64,000 bases of DNA from Fistularia commersonii (taxonomy: Eukaryota > Chordata > Actinopteri > Syngnathiformes > Fistulariidae), in assembly GCA_037954325.1 (NCBI GenBank), contig JBBMNZ010000053.1, positions 1 to 64,000 on the forward strand, in the 5' to 3' direction. How positions within the stretch are numbered: the first letter of the stretch is position 1; the number at the start of each line of letters is the position of its first letter. The position numbers were made by a program, and so were the translations under genes. Below are positions 23,801-36,455 of this stretch, piece by piece. The notes under the pieces were generated by a model. The model did no database searches. It had not been told where the DNA came from and worked only from the letters and a program-made list of their open reading frames with translations.

Positions 23801-26800
23801 CCTGATTCGCTTATGTCCAGCAGTTAGGGGGAGTACCAGGGCCAGGAGCGGAGGAGCGGAGGAGCGGATGAGCAGAAGAACGTTTAAGCGGTGGAGCGGA
23901 GGGGCGGACGAGCGGAGGAGAGCGGAATCCGGCCGACATCTCGCCTGAGTCCCGCGGAAAGGGAGTACCAGGGCCTGGAGCCTGATTCGCTTATGGCAAG
24001 CAGTTCAGGAGAACCGGGCCCAGAGCGGAGGAGCGGAGGAGCGGAGGAGCGGAGGAGCGGAGGAGAGCAGAAGCCCGGCCAACAATTCGCCTAAGTCCCG
24101 CGGAGAGGGAGTACCAGGGCCAGGAGCCTGATTCGCTATGTCCAGCAGTTCAGGAGTACCAGGGCCGGAGCGGAGAAACGGAGGAGCGGATGAGCGGAGG
24201 AGCGGATAAGCGGATGAGATGAGGAGAGCGGAAGCCCGGCCGGCAATTTGCCTGAGTCCCGCGGAGAGGGAGTACCAGGGCCAGGAGCCTGATTCGCTAT
24301 GTCCAGCAGTTCAGGAGTACCAGGGCCGGAGCGGAGAAACGGAGGAGCGGAGGAGCGGATAAGCGGATGAGCTGAGGAGAGCGGAAGCCCGGCCGGCAAT
24401 TCGCCTGAGTCCCACGGAGAAGGAGTACCAGGGCCTAGAACCTGAGTCGCTTATGTCCAGCAGTTCAGGAGTACCAGGGCCAGGAGCGGAGGAGCGGAGG
24501 AGCGCAGGAGCGGATGAGCGGATGAGCGGATGAGCGGATGAGCGGATGAGCGGATGAGCGGATGAGCGGATGAGCGGAGGAGCGGAGGAGCGGAGGAGCG
24601 GAGGAGAGCGGAAGGCCGGCCCACATTTCCCCTATGTCCCGCGGATTGGGAGTACCAGGGCTTGGAGCCTGATACACTTATGTCAAGCGGTCCGGAGTAC
24701 CAGGGCCCGGAGCGGGGGAGCGGAAGAGCGGAGGAGCGGAGGAGAGCGGTAGCCCGGCAAACAATTCGCCTAAGTCCCGCGGAGAGGGAGTAACAGGACC
24801 TGGAGCCTGATTCGCTTATGTCTAGCAGTTCAGGAGTACCAGGGCCCGGAGCGGACGAGCGGCGGAGCGGATGAGAGGAGAAGCGGAGGAGAGCGGAAGC
24901 CCGGCCGACAATTCGCCTAAGTCCCGCGGAAAGGGAGTACCAGGGCCTGGAGCCTGATTCGCTTATGGCAAGCAGTTCAGGAGTACCAGGGCCCAGAGCG
25001 GAGGAGCGGAGGAGCGGAGGAGCGGATGAGCGGATGAGCGGTGGAGCGGAGGAGCGGAGGAGTGGAGGAGCGGAGAAGCGGAGGAGCGGAGGAGCGGAGG
25101 AGCGGAGGTGGGGAGGAGCCGAGGAGCGGAGGAGCGGAGGAGAGCGGAATCCTGCCGACAATTCGCCTGAGTCCCGCGGAAAGGGAGTACCAGGGCCTGA
25201 TGCGTGATTTAATGATGTTCAGCAATTCAGGAGTACCAGGGCCATGTGCGGAGGAGCGGAGGAGCGGAGGGGCGGATGAGTGGATGAGCGGAGGAGTGGA
25301 GGAGAGCGGAAGCCCGGCCGGCAATTCGCCTGAGTCCCGCGGAGAGGGAGTACCAGGGCCTGGAGCCTGATTCGCTTATGTCCAGCAGTTCAGGAGTACC
25401 AGGGCCTGGAGCGGAGGATCGAAGGAGCGGAGGAGCGGATGAGCGGATGAGCGGAGGAGAGCGGAAGCCCGGCCCACATTTCCCCTATGTCGCGCGGATT
25501 GTGAGTACCAGGGCTGTGAGCCTGATTCACTTATGTCAAGCGGTCCGGAGTACCAGGGCCCGGAGCGGATGAGCGGATGACCGGAGGAGCGGAAGAGCGG
25601 AGGAGAGCGGAAGCCCGGCCAAAAATTCGCCTAAGTCCCGCGGAGAGGGAGTACCAGGGCCTGGAACCTAATTCGCTTATGTCCAGCAGTTCACTAGTAC
25701 CAGGGCCAGAATGGAGGAGCGGAGGAGCGGAGGGTTGGATGAGTGGAGGAGCGGAGGAGCGGAGGAGAGCGGGAGCCCGGCCCACTTTTTGCCTTAGTCC
25801 CACGGATTGGGAGTACCAGGGCCTGGAGCCTGATATGCCTATGGCAAGCAGTTCAGGAGTACCAGGGCCCAGAGAGGAGGAGCGGAGGAGCGGAGGAGCG
25901 GAGGAGCGGAGGAGCGGAGGTGAGCGGAGGAGCGGAGGTGAGCGGAAGCCCGGCCGAATATTCGCCTAAGTCCCGCGGAAAGGGAGTACCAGGGCCTGGA
26001 GCCTGTTTGGCTTATGTCCAGCAGTTCAGGAGTACCAGGGCCGGAGCGGAGGAGCGAAGGAGTGGAGGAGCGGAGGAGCGGAGGAGAGCGGAAGCCCGGC
26101 CGACAATTCGCCTAAGTCCCGCGGATTGGGAGTACCAGGGCCTGGAGCGGGGGAGCGGAGGAGCAGATGAGCAGAGGAGCGGAGGAGCGGAGGTGCGGAG
26201 GAGGGGAGAAGCGGAAGAGATCGGAAGCCCAGCCGACAATTCTCCTGAGTCCTGCGAAAGGGGATTACCAGGGCCTTCAGCCTGAATCGCTTATGTCTAG
26301 CAGTTCAGGAGTACCAGGGCCCGGAGCGGAGGAGCGGAGGAGCGGATGAGAGGAGAAGCGGAGGAGAGCGGAAGCCCGGCCGACAATTCGCCTAAGTCCC
26401 GCGGATTGGGAGTACCAGGGCCTGGAGCGGGGGAGCGGAGGAGCAGATGAGCAGAAGAGCGGAGGAGCGGAGGAGCGGAGGAGCGGAGGAGCGGAGGAGC
26501 GGAGGAGCGGAGGAGCGGAGGTGAGCGGAAGCCCGGCCGACAATTCGCCTAAGTCACACGGATAGGGAGTACCAGGAAACTGGAGCATGATTCGCTTATG
26601 TCCAGCGGTTCGGGAGTACCAGGGCCTTGAGCGGAGGAGCGGGGGAGCGGAGGAGCGGATGAGCGGATGAGCGGAGGAGCGGAGGTGAGCGGAAGCCCGC
26701 GGATTGGGAGCACCAGGGCCTGGAGCCTTATATGCCTATGGCAAGCAGTTCAGGAGTACCAGGGCCCAGAGAGGAGGAGCGGAGGAGCGGAGGAGCGGAG

Positions 26801-28160
26801 GAGCGGAGGTGAGCGGAAGCCCGGCCGACAATTCGCTTGAGTCCCGCGGAAGGGGAGTACCAGGGTCTGGAGCCTGAATCGCTTATGTCCAGCAGTTCAG
26901 GAGTACCAGGGACAGGAGCGGATGAGCGGCAGAGCGGATGAGCGGAAGAACGGAGAAGCGGTGGAGCGGAGGAGCAAAGGAGCGGAGGAGCGGAGGAGCG
27001 GAGGAGCGGATGAGAGGAGAAGCGGAAGAGAGCGGAAGCCCGGCCGACAATACACCTGAGTCCCGCGGAGAGGGAGTACCAGGGCCTGGAGCCTGATTCA
27101 CCCAGGTCCAGCAGTTCAGGAGTACCAGGGACAGGAGCGGATGAGCGGCGGAGCGGATGAGCGGAAGAACGGAGAAGCGGAGGAGCGGAGGAGCGGAGGA
27201 GCAGAGGCGCGGAGGAGCGGAGGAGAGCGGAAGCATGGACCACAATATGCCTAAATCCCGGAGAAAGGGAGTACCAGGGCCTGTAGCGTGATTAAATGAT
27301 GTTCAGCAGTTCAGGAGTACCAGGGCCATTGCGGAGGAGCGGAGGAGCAAAGGAGCGGAGGGGCGGATGAGTGGAGGAGCGGAGGAGAGGGGAAGCACGG
27401 TCCACATTTCGCCAGAGTCCCGCGGATTGGGAGTACCAGGGCCTTGAGCAGGTTCACTTATATCCAACGGTCAGGAGTACCAGGAACTTGAGCGGAGGAG
27501 CGGAGGAGCGGATGAGAAGAGAAGCGGAGGAGAGCGGAAGCCCGGCCGACAATTCACCTGAGTCCCGCGGAGAGGGAGTACCAGGGCCTGGAGCTTGATT
27601 CGCCCAGGTCCAGCAGTTCAGGAGTACCAGAGCCAGCAGCGGATGAGCGGCGGAGCGGATGAGCGGAAGAACGGAGAAGCGGAGGAGCGGAGGAGCGGAG
27701 GAGCGGAGGAGCGGAGGAGCGGAGGAGCGGAGGAGCGGAGGAGCGGAAGAGCAGAGGAGCGGAGGAGCGGAGGAGAGCGGAAGCCCGTCCGACAATTCGC
27801 CTGAGTCCCGCGGAAGGGGAGTACCAGGGTTTGGAGCCTGAATCGCTTATGTCCAGCAGTTCAGGAGTACCAGGGCCAGGATCGGAGGAGCGGAGGAGCG
27901 GAGTACCGGAGGAGCGGAGGAGCGGAGGAGCGGAGGAGCGGAGAAGCGGAGGAGCGGAGGAGAGGAGGAGCGGAAGAGCGGAGGAGCGGAGGAGTGGAGG
28001 AGAGGGGAAGCACGGTCCATATTTCGACAGAGTCCCGCGGATAGGGAGTAACAGGGCTTGGAGCCTGATTCGCTTATGTCCAGCAGTTCTGGAGTACTAA
28101 GGCCCGGAGCGGATCAGCGGTGGAGCGGATGAGTGGAAGAACGGAGAAGCGGTGTAGCGG
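14880..28160. repeat. Large GC-rich minisatellite: (CGGAGGAG)n blocks with ~105 bp spacers
   Basis: About 13.3 kb is built from two alternating parts. The first is a run of the 8 bp unit CGGAGGAG, a few to about 13 copies with changes such as CGGATGAG and CGGTGGAG. The second is a ~105 bp spacer, variants of AGCCCGGCCGACAATTCGCC, GAGTCCCGCGGAGAGGGAGT, CCAGGGCCTGGAGCCTGATT and AGCAGTTCAGGAGTACCAGG. A rarer insert near AACGTTTAAGCGGTGG recurs every few spacers. Because 8 bp repeats return to phase every 24 bp and lack stops, open frames of up to ~236 codons occur on both strands (for example Gly/Glu/Arg/Ser-rich on the plus strand); these are not genes. The plus strand is strongly purine-rich. 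Similar spacer text occurs inside single satellite monomers, so the array probably grew from one of them. Confidence 0.92.
16125..24396 (+). repeat. ~4.24 kb higher-order tandem duplication within the minisatellite
   Basis: Two long segments, about 16125-20165 and 20370-24396, are near-identical in spacer order. Landmarks repeat at a constant offset: 16597/20844 (4,247 bp), 17237/21484 (4,247), 17954/22193 (4,239), 18943/23174 (4,231), 19660/23891 (4,231) and 19905/24136 (4,231). The drop from 4,247 to 4,231 fits two 8-mer units lost. Boundaries are approximate. Confidence 0.88.
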
Positions 28161-28978
28161 TGGAGCGGAGGAGCGGAGGAGCAGACTTATGTTTCTCTTC
28201 TCAAAGGCGGGGAAGCTTTGGGGCAGCAGGACCCCTTAGACTGGCCAATATGAGCCTTCTATGGACATAGCTCTCCCGGACGTATGACCGGGGCTCCCGG
28301 ACCTCTTGGTACATACTTGTGAATGATTGGATGAGCTAATGTTTGTTTGGTTGTGGATGCTTTTCGGCTAACGCTATTAGCACAGCTATGAAGACTTAAG
28401 GTGTGTGTGTGTCTGTGTGTGTGTGTGAGTGTCTTTGTGTGTTTGTGTGAGTGAGGTTGTTTTGGTGGGGGGGGGGGTCGCGGACAGGGAGTACCAGTGC
28501 CAAGTGCGGATGAGCTGAGGAGCGGAGGAGGGCAGAAGCCCGGCCCGTGATTCGCTTATGTCAAGCGGTTCGGGAATTCCAGGGCCCAAAGCGGAGGAGC
28601 GGTGGAGCTGAGCTGTGTGTGTGTCTTTGTGTGTTTGTGTGTCAGTGTGTTCTTGTGTGTGTATGTGTGAGAGTTTATTTAGGTGGAGGGGGGGAGTACC
28701 AGGGCCCATAGCGGAAGAGCGGTGGAGCTGAGAAGCGGAGGAGCGGAGTAGCGGAAGTATTGTTTCTCCACTCAGAGGCGGGGAAGCTTGGGGGCAGCAG
28801 AACCCCTTAGATGGGCTAATATGAGCATTCTCCGGACATAGATCCCCCGGACGTATGATTGGAGCTCCCGGACCATTGGGCACACACATGTGAATGAGTG
28901 GAAGAGCTAATGTTTGTTTAGTTGTGGATGCGTTTCGGCTAATGCTATTAGCACAGCTATGATGAGTTAAGGTTTGCA

Positions 28979-29010
<32 letters not shown>

Positions 29011-30162
29011 AGTGTGTCTGTGTGTGTGTGTGAGAGTTTGTTTAGGTGGGGGGGGGTCGCGGACAGGGAGTACCAGGGCCTCGAGCGGATGAGCTGAGGA
29101 GCAGAGGAGGGCATAAGCCCAGCCCGTGATTCCCTTATATCCAGCGGTTCGGGAGTTCCAGGGCCCAAAGCGGAAAAGCGGAGGAGCGGAGAAGCGGAGG
29201 AGTGGAGGAGAGCAGAAGCACCTCTCGCAATTCTCCTGAGTTTGCAGGATCGGGAGTACCAGGGCCAATAGCGGAGGAGCGGAGGTGTTGAGAAGCGGAG
29301 GAGCGGAGGAGCGATATTATATTTCTCTTCTCAAAGGCGGGGAAGCTTGGGGGCAGCAGGACCCCTTAGACCGGCAAATGTGAGCCTTCTCCGGACATAG
29401 ATGCCCCGGACGTATGACCGGAGATCCAGGACCTCTGGGCACATACATTTGAATGAGTGGACGAGCTAATGTTTGTTTGGTTGTGGATGCGTTTCGGCTA
29501 ATGCTATTAGCACAGCTATGATGACTTAAGGTGTGTGTGTGTGTGGGTGTTTGTGTGTTTGTGTGTTTTTGTGTTCTTGTGTGTGTGTGTGTGTGTGTGT
29601 GTTTGTGTGTGTTTGTGGATCGGGAGTACCAGGGCCTATAGCGGAGGAGCGGTGGAGCGGAGAAGCGGACCATTGGGCACACACATGTGAATGAGTGGAT
29701 GAGCTAATGTTTGTTTGGTTGTGGATGCATTTCGGCTAATGCTATTAGCACAGCTATCATGACTTAATGTGTGTATGTGTGTCAGTGTGTGTGTGTGTGT
29801 GAGTGTCTTTGTGTATGTGTGTGATAGTTTGTTTTGGTAGGGGGGGGGGGGGGGTCACGGACAAGGAGTACCAGGGCACACACATGTGAATGAGTGGAGG
29901 AGCTAATGTTTGTTTGGTTGTGGATGCGTTTCGGCTAAAGCTATTAGCACAGCTATGAAGACTTAAGGTGTGTGTATGAGTGTATATGTGTGTCTGTGTG
30001 TGTGTGAGTGTCTTTGTGTGTGTGAGAGGCTCTTTTGGTGGGGGGGGGGTCGCGGACAGGGAGTACCATAGGGCACACACATGTGAATGAGTGGATGAGC
30101 TAATGTTTGTTTGGTTGTGGATGCGTTTCGGCTAATGCTATTAGCACAGCTATGCTGAGTTA

Positions 30163-30201
<39 letters not shown>

Positions 30202-30987
30202 TGTGTTTTTGTGTGTGTGTGAGTGATTTTGTGTGAGAGTTTGTTTAGGTGGGGGGGGGGAGTACCAGGGCCCATAGCGGAGGAGCGGTGGAGCTGAGAA
30301 GCGGAGGAGCGGAGGAGCGGAGGTAATGTTTCTTCTCTCAGAGGCGGGGAAGCTTGGGGGCAGAACCCCTTAGACGGGCTAATGTGAGCATTCTCCGGAC
30401 ATAGATCCCCCGGTCGTATGATTGGAGCTGCCGGACCATTGGGCACACACATGTGAATGAGTGGATGAGCTAATGTTTGTTTGGTTGTGGATGCGTTTCG
30501 GCTAATGCTATTAGCACAGCTAAGATGAGTTAAGGTGTGTGTGTGTGTGTGTCTGTGTGTGTGTTCGTGTGTGTGTGTGTGTGTGAGTTTGTTTAGGTGG
30601 GGGGGGGGTCGCGGACAGGGAGTACCAGGGCCTCGAACAGATGAGCTGAGGAGCGGAGGAGGGCAGATGCCCGGCCTTAATTCGCTTATGTCCAGCGGTT
30701 CGGGAATTCCAGGGCCCAAAGCGGAGGAGCAGTGGTGCTGAGAAGCGGAGGAGCGGAGGAGCGGAGTAGCAGACGTATAGTTTCTCCTCTCAGAGGCGGG
30801 GAAGCTTGGGGGCATCAGAACCCCTTAGATGGGCTAATGTGAGCATTCTCCGGACATAGATCCCCCGAACGTATGATTGGAGCTCCCGGACCATTGGGCA
30901 CACACATGTGAATGAGTGGATGAGCTAATGTTTGTTTGGTTGTGGATGCGTTTCGGCTAATGCTATTAGCACAGCTATGATGAGTTA

Positions 30988-31024
<37 letters not shown>

Positions 31025-34000
31025 TGTTTGTTTGTTTTTGTGTCTGTGTGAGGGTGGTCATGTGTGTGTGTGTGAGAGTTTGTTTAGGTGGAGGGGGGGT
31101 ACCAAGGCCCATCGCGGAAGAGCGGTGGAGCGGAGAAGCGGAGGAATGGAGGAGCGGAGGTCATTTTTCTCTTCTCAAAGGCAGAGGATGGGAAGTTTGG
31201 GGGCAGTAGGACGCTTTAGACCAGCCACTGTGAGCCTTCTCCAGATATAGATCCCCCGGACGTATGATTGGAGCTCCCGGACCATTGGGCACACACATGT
31301 GAATGAGTGGATGAGCTAATGTTTGTTTGGTAGTGGATGCGTTTCGGCTAATGCTATTAGCACAGCTATGATGAGTTAAGGTGTGTTTGTGTATGTGTGT
31401 GTGTGTGCGTGTGTGTGTTTGTGTGTTTTTGTGTGTGAGTGAGTGTGTTTAGGTGGGGGGGGGGGGGTACCAGGGCCCATAGCCGAGGAGCGGTGGAGCT
31501 GAGAAGCGGAGGAGCGGAGTAGCGGAGGTATTGTTTCTCCTCTCAGAGGCGGGGAATCTTGGGAGCTATTAGCACAGGTATGATGACTTAAGGTGTGTGT
31601 GTGTGTGTGTGTGTTTGTGTGTTTGTGTGTTGTGTGTTCTTGTGTGTGTGTGTGTGTGTGTGTTTGTGTGTGCGTTTGTGTATATGTGTGTGACAATTTG
31701 TTTAGGTGGGGGGGGCGCGGACAGGGGGTAGCTGGGCCTGGAGCGGATGAGCTGTGGAGCGGATGGAGGGCAAAGGCACGTCCCATAATTCTCCTGAGTC
31801 CGGCGGATCGGGAGTACCAGGGCCCATAGCGGAGGAGCGGAGGAGCGGTGGAGCAGAGAAGCGAACCATTGGGCACACACATGTGAATGAGTGGATGAGC
31901 TAATGTTTGTTTGGTTGTGGATGCATTTCGGCTAATGCTATTAGCACAACTATGATGACTTAATGTGTGTATGTGTGTCAGTGTGTGTGTGTGTGTGTGA
32001 GTGTCTTTGTGTATGTGTGTGACAGTTTGTTTTGGTGGGGGGGGGGGTCGCGGACACGGAGTACCAGGGCACACACATGTGAATGAGTGGATGAGCTAAT
32101 GTTTGTTTGGTTGTGGATGCGTTTCGGCTAAAGCTATTAGCACAGCTATGATGAGTTAAGGTGTGTGTGTATGTGTGTGTGTGTGTGTTTGTGTGTTTTT
32201 GTGTGTGTGTGAGTGATTTTGTGTGAGAGTTTGTTTAGGTGGGGGGGGGGGGGGGGGGAGTACCAGGGCCCATAGCGGAGGAGCAGTGGAGCTGAGAAGC
32301 GGAGGAGCAGAGGAGCGAAGGTAATGTTTCTTCTCTCAGAGGCGGGGAAGCTTGGGGGCAGAAGAACCCCTTAGACGGGCTAATGCTCACATTCTCCGGA
32401 CATAGATCCCCCGGACGTATGATTGGAGCTCCCGGACCATTGGGCACACACATGTGAATGAGTGGATGAGCTAATGTTTGTTTGGTCGTGGATGCGTTTC
32501 GGCTAATGCTATTAGCACAACTATGATGAGTTAAGGTGTGTTTGTGTGTGTGTTTGTGTGTGTGTATGTGTGTGTGTGTGTGTGCGTGTGTGTGTTTGTG
32601 TGTTTTTGTGTGTGTGTGAGTGTGTTTAGGTGGGGGGGTTACCAGGGCCCATAGCGGAGGAGCGGTGGAGCTGAGAAGCGGAGTAGCGGAGGTATTGTTT
32701 CTCCTCTCAGAGGCGGGGAAGCTTGGGAGCTATTAGCACAGGTATGATGACTTAAGGTGTGTGTGTGTGTGTGTGTTTGTGTGTTTGTGTGTTCTTGTGT
32801 GTTTGTGTGTTCTTGTGTGTGTGTGTGTGTGTGTTTGTGTGTGCGATTGTGTATATGTGTGTGACAGTTTGTTTAGGTGGGGGGGGGGCGCGGACAGGGG
32901 GTAGCTGGGCCTGGAGCGGATGAGCTGTGGAGCGGATGGAGGGCAGAAGCACGTCCCATTCAGCCGCCGGCAACCATAAAAACCTATCTTTAACTTAAAA
33001 ACAAACAAAAATGTGCAATATCTCATTTCTGTGCAATATTCAGAAACTGTGCAATATTTCATCTCATAACAGCTACATTGTGCAATATTTCATCTCATCT
33101 CATAACAGCTACACTATAATGTTCCCTTCTATCATACTATTGCGCACTCCTTACCTCACTTGTTACTAAGACACTTATAGTTTTATCAGTGCTTACTAAG
33201 ACACTCTATAGTTTCACTGAAACACTTTATAGTTTATAGTTTATTTTTATTTATAATTCTGCCTTTCTTTTATTATTTATTACTGTTATATTTTCTGTAA
33301 CTATGGCACTGCAATTTCCTTCGGGATTAATAAAGTTGTTCTGATTCTTATTCTTAATTCTCCTGAGTCCGGCGGATCGGGAGTACCAGGGCCCATAGTG
33401 GAGGAGCGGTGGAGCGGAGAAGCGGACCATTGGGCACACACATGTGAATGAGTGGATGAGCTAATGTTTGTTTGGTTGTGGATGCGTTCGGCTAATGCTA
33501 CTAGCACAGCTATGATGACTTAATGTGTGTATGTGTGTCAGTGTGTGTGTGTGTGTGAGTGTCTTTGTGTATGTGTGTGATAGTTTGTTTTGGTGGGGGG
33601 GGGGTCGCGGACACGGAGTACCAGGGCACACACATGTGAATGAGTGGATGAGCTAATGTTTGTTTGGTTGTGGATGCGTTTCGGCTAAAGCTATTAGCAC
33701 AGCTATGAAGACTTAAGGTATGTGTATGTGATTATGTGTGTGTCTGTGTGTGTGTGAGTGTCTTTGTGTGTGTGTGTGTGTGTGAGAGGCTCTTTTTGTG
33801 GGGGGGGGGGTCGTGGACAGGGAGTACCATTGGGCACACACATGTGAATGAGTGGTTTAGCTAATGTTTGTTTGGTTGTGAATGCGTTTCGGCTAATGCT
33901 ATTAGCACAGCTATGATAAGTTCAGGTGTGTGTGTATGTGTGTGTGTGTGTGTTTGTGTGTTTTTGTGTGTGTGTGAGTGATTTTGTGTGAGAGTTTGTT

Positions 34001-34296
34001 TAGGTGGGGGGGAGGGGGGGGAGTACCAGGGCCCATCGCGGAGGAGCGGTGGAGCTGAGAAGCGGAGGAGCAGAGGAGCGGAGGTAATGTTTCTTCTCTC
34101 AGAGGCGGGGAAGCTTGGGGGCAGAAGAACCCCTTAGACGGGCTAATGTGAGCATTCTCCGGACATAGATCACCCGGTAGTATGATTGGAGCTGCCGGAC
34201 CATTGGGCACACACATGTGAATGAGTGGATGAGCTAATGTTTGTTTGGTTGTGGATGCGTTTCGGCTAATGCTATTAGCACAGCTAAGATGAGTTA

Positions 34297-34339
<43 letters not shown>

Positions 34340-34525
34340 TTTTTGTGTCTGTGTGAGTGTGTTCGTGTGTGTATGTGTGAGAGTTTGTTTAGGTGGGGGG
34401 GGGTACCAGGGCCCATCGCGGAGGAGCGGAGGAGCGGTGGAGCGGAGAAGCGGAGGAATGGAGGAGCGGAGGTAATGTTTCTCTTCTCAATGGCAGAGGA
34501 TGGGAAGTTTAGGGGCAGTAGGACG
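28160..34525. repeat. Composite satellite, block 4
   Basis: About 15 monomers of the same design as the left block, each with the TTCGGCTAATGCTATTAGCA block, a (TG)n tract, TTTAGGTGGGG or TTTTGGTGGGG with a G-run, and GGAGCGGA 8-mers. The monomer series 31484-31860 resembles 1-369, and 32657-32958 is a further relative, so the two satellite blocks share multi-monomer order. One unrelated insertion lies at 32959-33354. No gene is seen. Confidence 0.9.
32959..33354 (+). mobile_element. LINE 3'-tail insertion (CR1/L2/Rex1-type end) in a satellite monomer
   Basis: About 396 bp of AT-rich sequence interrupts the monomer text GCACGTCCCA / TAATTCTCCTGAG, which is continuous in sibling monomers such as 290 and 2266. 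It contains TGTGCAATATTTCATCTCAT repeated several times and ends TTTCCTTCGGGATTAATAAA then (ATTCTT)n-like bases. That ending is typical of fish CR1/L2/Rex1-type LINE or dependent SINE tails. It has no coding capacity. Which family it belongs to is inference. Confidence 0.65.
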
Positions 34526-34847
34526 CCGGTGCGAGCGATGCGTTTCAAGGCGTATTGCATGTGTGTATGGAGGGGGGGGGTCTACAGGACACCGCGGACC
34601 GGCAATGGTGCACCTTCTCTGGACATCGATCCCCGAAACGTCGGCGTGGAGCTCCCGGAGCAGCCGGCGTGTACATGTGAATGAATGGAGGAGCTAATGT
34701 GTGTGTGTGGGGTGGTGGGGGGGGGGGGGGGGGGCGTTTCGGCTAATGCTATCAGCACAGCTATGATTATCCCCAGAACGTTGAGAACGAGCTCCCGGAA
34801 CTCCAGACATGCGTATATAAAAGAGTGGAATTAAGGTGTGTGTGAGT

Positions 34848-34910
<63 letters not shown>

Positions 34911-34921
34911 GGACAGAAATA
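34525..34921 (+). repeat. Conserved module plus (TG)n before L1 copy 2
   Basis: This is a shorter version of the 11178-11735 module. It begins directly in GGTGCGAGCGATGCG, without the L1 poly(A) end and C-run. It has the G-run, the ~110 bp GTGCACCTTCTCTGGACATC block, GTTTCGGCTAATGCTATCAG, TATATAAAA near 34814 and a ~75 bp (TG)n tract. The left junction with satellite is abrupt at about 34527. Confidence 0.75.
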
Positions 34922-36455
34922 ATGTCGGGGACAGAAATTGTTATTAGCCTGCTGGCAGATGACACAACCTTAGTTTTGAAAAATGAACATCAAGTCCCAA
35001 TAAGCGTTGAAAAAATTAAAACATTCTCCAAGGCTTCAGGATTGTCATTAAACTTAAAGAAATGCAAACTTCTTGAGCTGCATGACTCACCACTAAAGGA
35101 AATCAGTAATGTTCCTATCAAATCAGAAATAAAATACTTGAGCATTTTCCTATCTAAGGACCAAAAGTTAAATCAATCCAGGAACATTGAATCTAAACTG
35201 AATCAAAGTAAAGCTAAATTGAATATATTGCTCCAAAGAGATTTATCAATATTAGGCCGGATATATTTGACTAAAATGGAATGTTTATCCAGATGTATAT
35301 ACCCAGTGTATTCCAATGCTGCTCCAAATCAACTCATAAAATCTATTAACCAAATAAATTTCAACTTTATCTGGAGGAACAGACCACACCATCTAAAAAA
35401 CTCTCATATGGTGAAAGAAACAAGTGAAGGAGGGCTGAAAGTGATAGAGTTGGACTGCCTGAATGGGACATTGAAGGTGAACTGGTTGAAATCCTGGATC
35501 AAACATCATCATTCTTTCTGGTATTGTACTCCAAACTACTTATTCAACATAGTCGGCAGCCTAAGTCTTCTACTTGTCTCTGACTTGGATATCAACAAGA
35601 TTCCTGTCCAATTTTCAGAGTTCCATAAACAAATACTATTATACTGGAAAATGATATATGTACACAATTTCTCACCACACAGTCCAATAATTTGGAACAA
35701 TAGATATGTACTGCGTGGCAACAAACCTCTGTTTTACAAGGAATGCTTTGAGAAAGGTATATGGTCAATAATTGACTTGATGGATGACAATGGCAGTCAT
35801 CTAGACTATGAACAGTTCTGTACTACACACAGATTTAAGCCTCCCATATTAGAGTTGATAAAGTCACGAAACGCACTGCCTCGACAATTTGTATTCCTGA
35901 CCAAAAATATAATGACGCACCGAACCGTACAACCACAGTTACCCCGACTATCACTCCAGGGAATCTCAATTCTGGACAGAAAGTGCAGCAACTCCTTTAT
36001 TAGGACATGTTTCACAGGAAACTTATTCCCTGGACGTCAAAACAAAAATAATATTTGAAATAAATTTGATAAGGAATCGATTGCCACGCTGCGAACTATG
36101 TGTCTGACTCTACCCATACCCCCCAAGGCAAAAAGAGACCCACTTCTAAATTATGAATGACATCTACCCATCTAAGGAATTATTGCGGGTACGCTTTACT
36201 TTTGAAGATAATATTTGTACATTTTGTGAAGACAACATTGAAACCACTGACCATATATTTTTTCTCATTCTCATTCCATCATCACCAGTTTCCCTCTCAA
36301 AAGATGATATCACATTTGGTTTACTTATAAGCAACATAACAGATGAACTCTATGTCAATGTTCTTTTAGGCCTGGCCAAGTTCTTCATTCACAAAAACAG
36401 AATGCAAAAATGCTCCCCAAATTTTAATTTCTTCATAAACGATTTTGAATTATAA
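34922..36455 (+). pseudogene. L1/Tx1-like LINE ORF2, C-terminal part (copy 2)
   Basis: This is a near-identical sister of the fragment at 11747-13280. It starts at the same point before the LADD catalytic box, with the same (TG)n upstream and the same frameshift after about 36058. The C-terminal segment with CTFCEDNIETTDH resumes at 36153-36455. It differs from copy 1 by scattered substitutions, for example IWRNRPHHLKNSHMVKE for IWRNKPHHLKKSHMGKE. It is a pseudogene; endonuclease and most RT motifs are missing. Confidence 0.88.

Noticed and set aside
24451..25161. Long Ser/Leu/Arg/Pro frames (up to 236 codons) on both strands of the minisatellite
   Set aside because: An 8 bp stop-free repeat is open in several frames on both strands and repeats every 8 residues. 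This is composition, not coding.
14880..28160. CRISPR-like repeat/spacer appearance of alternating short and long blocks
   Set aside because: The spacers are near-identical to each other, the 8-mer runs vary in length, and the surroundings are eukaryotic retroelements with no cas genes.
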